64,000 nt of DNA, from NCBI GenBank assembly GCA_965214485.1, contig CBDCBW010000017.1, forward strand, positions 496,001-560,000, given 5' to 3'. The position numbers were made by a program, and so were the translations under genes. The notes under the pieces were generated by a model. That model made no database searches. It was not told the DNA's origin and saw only the letters and a program-made list of their open reading frames with translations. The DNA is from JANQRZ01 sp965214485 (GTDB lineage: Bacteria > Bacteroidota > Rhodothermia > Rhodothermales > JANQRZ01). Shown in pieces: positions 62,881-64,000 of the stretch (position 1 is its first letter; every line of letters begins with the position of its first letter).

Positions 62881-64000
62881 GCCAGACCGGGGTGAAGGCC
62901 ACCGGCCCAGCAAAGGCCCCCTCCGCCACCGGATCGAGCGTGTCCCAGTACGTGTTGACGGCCTGAACGGTAGTGCTCGTGAGGTTGCGCAGCAGGAGGC
63001 CGCCGGTCTCGTCGTAGACCGAGTTGCGCCCATTGAACTCAGAGTCCCCGAGGAAGGCCTGGCCACCGTTGTAGACGAAAATCTCAGCTCCGTCGTTGCC
63101 CGCTACCCGGTTGACGCCGAAATCCAATGCTAGTGGTCTCATGTCGATATCGCCACCCGTGATGACGGCGACGCCGAACTTCCCGTTCTCCTCGATGACG
63201 TTGCGCTCGAACGGAAACACAAGAGCGTTCGAGACGCCGAGGCCGACGTGCTGGTTGCTCGTCCCGTCCCCGTTGCTCGACATCACGGTGAAGCTGATGT
63301 CGGCGTCCGTGTTGAGCGCGCGGACACCGGCGTTGTCGTTGCCCACCACCTTGGTGGAGTCGCCCGAGGCCGACTGCGTCAGCGTGAAGGCGCTGCGCCC
63401 GCCGCCGGTGCACTCGGGGCTGGTGGGGCAGTAGTCCTGGACGAAGCCCGTCTCGATGCCGACGCGGTTGTGCTCGATGACGGAGCCGGTGATCGTCACG
63501 TCGGTGCTGAAGACCTCGACGCCAATGTCGGCGTGCGAGACCGTCGCCCCGTCGAGGTCGAGCACGCCGGTGTCGAAGACGGCGATGCCGCCCCAGCCCT
63601 GCGCCGCGTCGCCCTCGGTGAAGGTCGTGCCGAAGGCGTTCAGTGTGCCATCGACAATCAGCCGCGCACCGGGTGCGAAGGTGACCGTGGCGGCTCCGAA
63701 GGTCCAGGTTTCTCCTTCGGGGATCACCAGGTCCGCCTGCGGTCGTCCGCCGTAGGTCGTCAGAGTCCGTTTGAGCGCCTCATAGGCGTTGACGCGCCCG
63801 CTCCCGGCCCACCGTATGCTGCACCCGGTGTCGTAGTCTGCCGTCTGCTCGATAATGTCCTTGACTTGCTCGAACGTGGGTTCGGGGTTGATAGCCAGCA
63901 TCAGCGCCGCGATCCCAGTGACCTGCGGTGCCGCGGCCGAGGTCATGCCGAAGCCATCCGAGGTGTTGTAGGGGAGGTAGTTGCCGGGGACGCGGCCCAG
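62762..64000 (-). CDS. S8 (subtilisin-like) peptidase with beta-helix region, partial (runs past the right edge)
   Basis: Partial product; the N-terminus lies beyond the window. At its start the sequence includes GFGMTSAAAPQVTGIAALML, the GTS-x-A region with the catalytic Ser of subtilases. After about 60 residues it becomes a right-handed beta-helix-like region with repeating strands (FGAATVTFAPGARLIVDGTLNAFGTTF, VSHADIGVEVFSTDVTITGSVIEHN...). The last residues in this frame (about 62762-62880) are Arg/Ser-rich and look out of frame; the adjacent frame continues better. Likely a surface protease delivered by the type IX system. Confidence 0.75.
   Translation of the reverse strand: MGRVPGNYLPYNTSDGFGMTSAAAPQVTGIAALMLAINPEPTFEQVKDIIEQTADYDTGCSIRWAGSGRVNAYEALKRTLTTYGGRPQADLVIPEGETWTFGAATVTFAPGARLIVDGTLNAFGTTFTEGDAAQGWGGIAVFDTGVLDLDGATVSHADIGVEVFSTDVTITGSVIEHNRVGIETGFVQDYCPTSPECTGGGRSAFTLTQSASGDSTKVVGNDNAGVRALNTDADISFTVMSSNGDGTSNQHVGLGVSNALVFPFERNVIEENGKFGVAVITGGDIDMRPLALDFGVNRVAGNDGAEIFVYNGGQAFLGDSEFNGRNSVYDETGGLLLRNLTSTTVQAVNTYWDTLDPVAEGAFAGPVAFTPVWRSRSASASSGRCSGKPGPRGWRRLPSGRRAARSARSSFK

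Overview
The window reads as chromosomal DNA of a high-GC (roughly 70% by eye) member of the Rhodothermia/Rhodothermales (Rhodothermota, near Bacteroidota). The basis is: secreted proteins ending in type IX secretion (Por) sorting domains with YPNP...VFDVLGR motifs; a recurring TAnnTTG-type promoter element resembling the Bacteroidota -7 element; few recognisable Shine-Dalgarno sites; and a Bacteroidota-like housekeeping set (SecG, PpiD, DUF3667, MerR-like and 7TM-HD proteins). This is inferred from sequence features, not from a database match. || Layout. 1-4.8 kb: secG, the RNase P RNA gene, a coiled-coil protein with a decayed zinc ribbon, a Do/HtrA protease and a small membrane protein with a promoter/operator. 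5-11.7 kb: intradiol dioxygenase, fumC, panC-panD (beta-alanine and pantothenate), then a thiolase / 3-hydroxyacyl-CoA dehydrogenase / SDR run. 11.7-13.1 kb: an MNT-HEPN toxin-antitoxin locus cut by an 869-bp IS5-family element and further decayed. 13.1-24.1 kb: NUDIX hydrolase, CrtI-like oxidoreductase, MBL hydrolase, phoH interrupted by a class-3-like intein, dapF, a lipoprotein, a PpiD foldase and a polysaccharide deacetylase. 24.3-29.6 kb: a giant multi-PAS histidine kinase followed by two response regulators. 29.6-32.5 kb: glycosyltransferase, fructose-1,6-bisphosphatase and an exported unknown. 32.4-33.9 kb: two tandem DUF2281/PIN modules. 33.9-36.9 kb: three small beta-barrel proteins, a DUF2461-like protein and a Bor-like lipoprotein. 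37-41.3 kb: enoyl-CoA hydratase, purM, gpsA, an AlbA_2 protein and an ATL-like small protein. 41.7-48 kb: topoisomerase IV subunits parC and parE, separated by a Uma2-family gene and an unknown gene. 48-58.8 kb: DUF3667, an EamA transporter, a MerR regulator, tRNA-Pro, a RodZ-like protein, ligA, a DUF6913-like protein, a sodium:solute symporter and a 7TM-HD phosphohydrolase. 59-64 kb: a GntR regulator, a T9SS-sorted fragment abutting an isolated rpoC tail, a PA-domain secreted protein and a frameshifted S8 peptidase that runs off the right edge. || How it works together. Most of the window is ordinary core metabolism and envelope biology: protein export and folding (SecG, HtrA, PpiD), CoA and pantothenate supply, short-chain acyl-CoA metabolism, lysine/peptidoglycan precursor supply (DapF), DNA topology and ligation, and signalling. 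The unusual content sits between these genes: the intein, the broken MNT-HEPN module, mosaic PIN toxin modules, palindromic REP-like elements (one in frame inside purM), 7-9 bp minisatellites in spacers, a terminator-like hairpin in the ppiD leader, and the rpoC/T9SS junction, which may be a real rearrangement or an assembly join. I found no CRISPR array, prophage or clear biosynthetic cluster.
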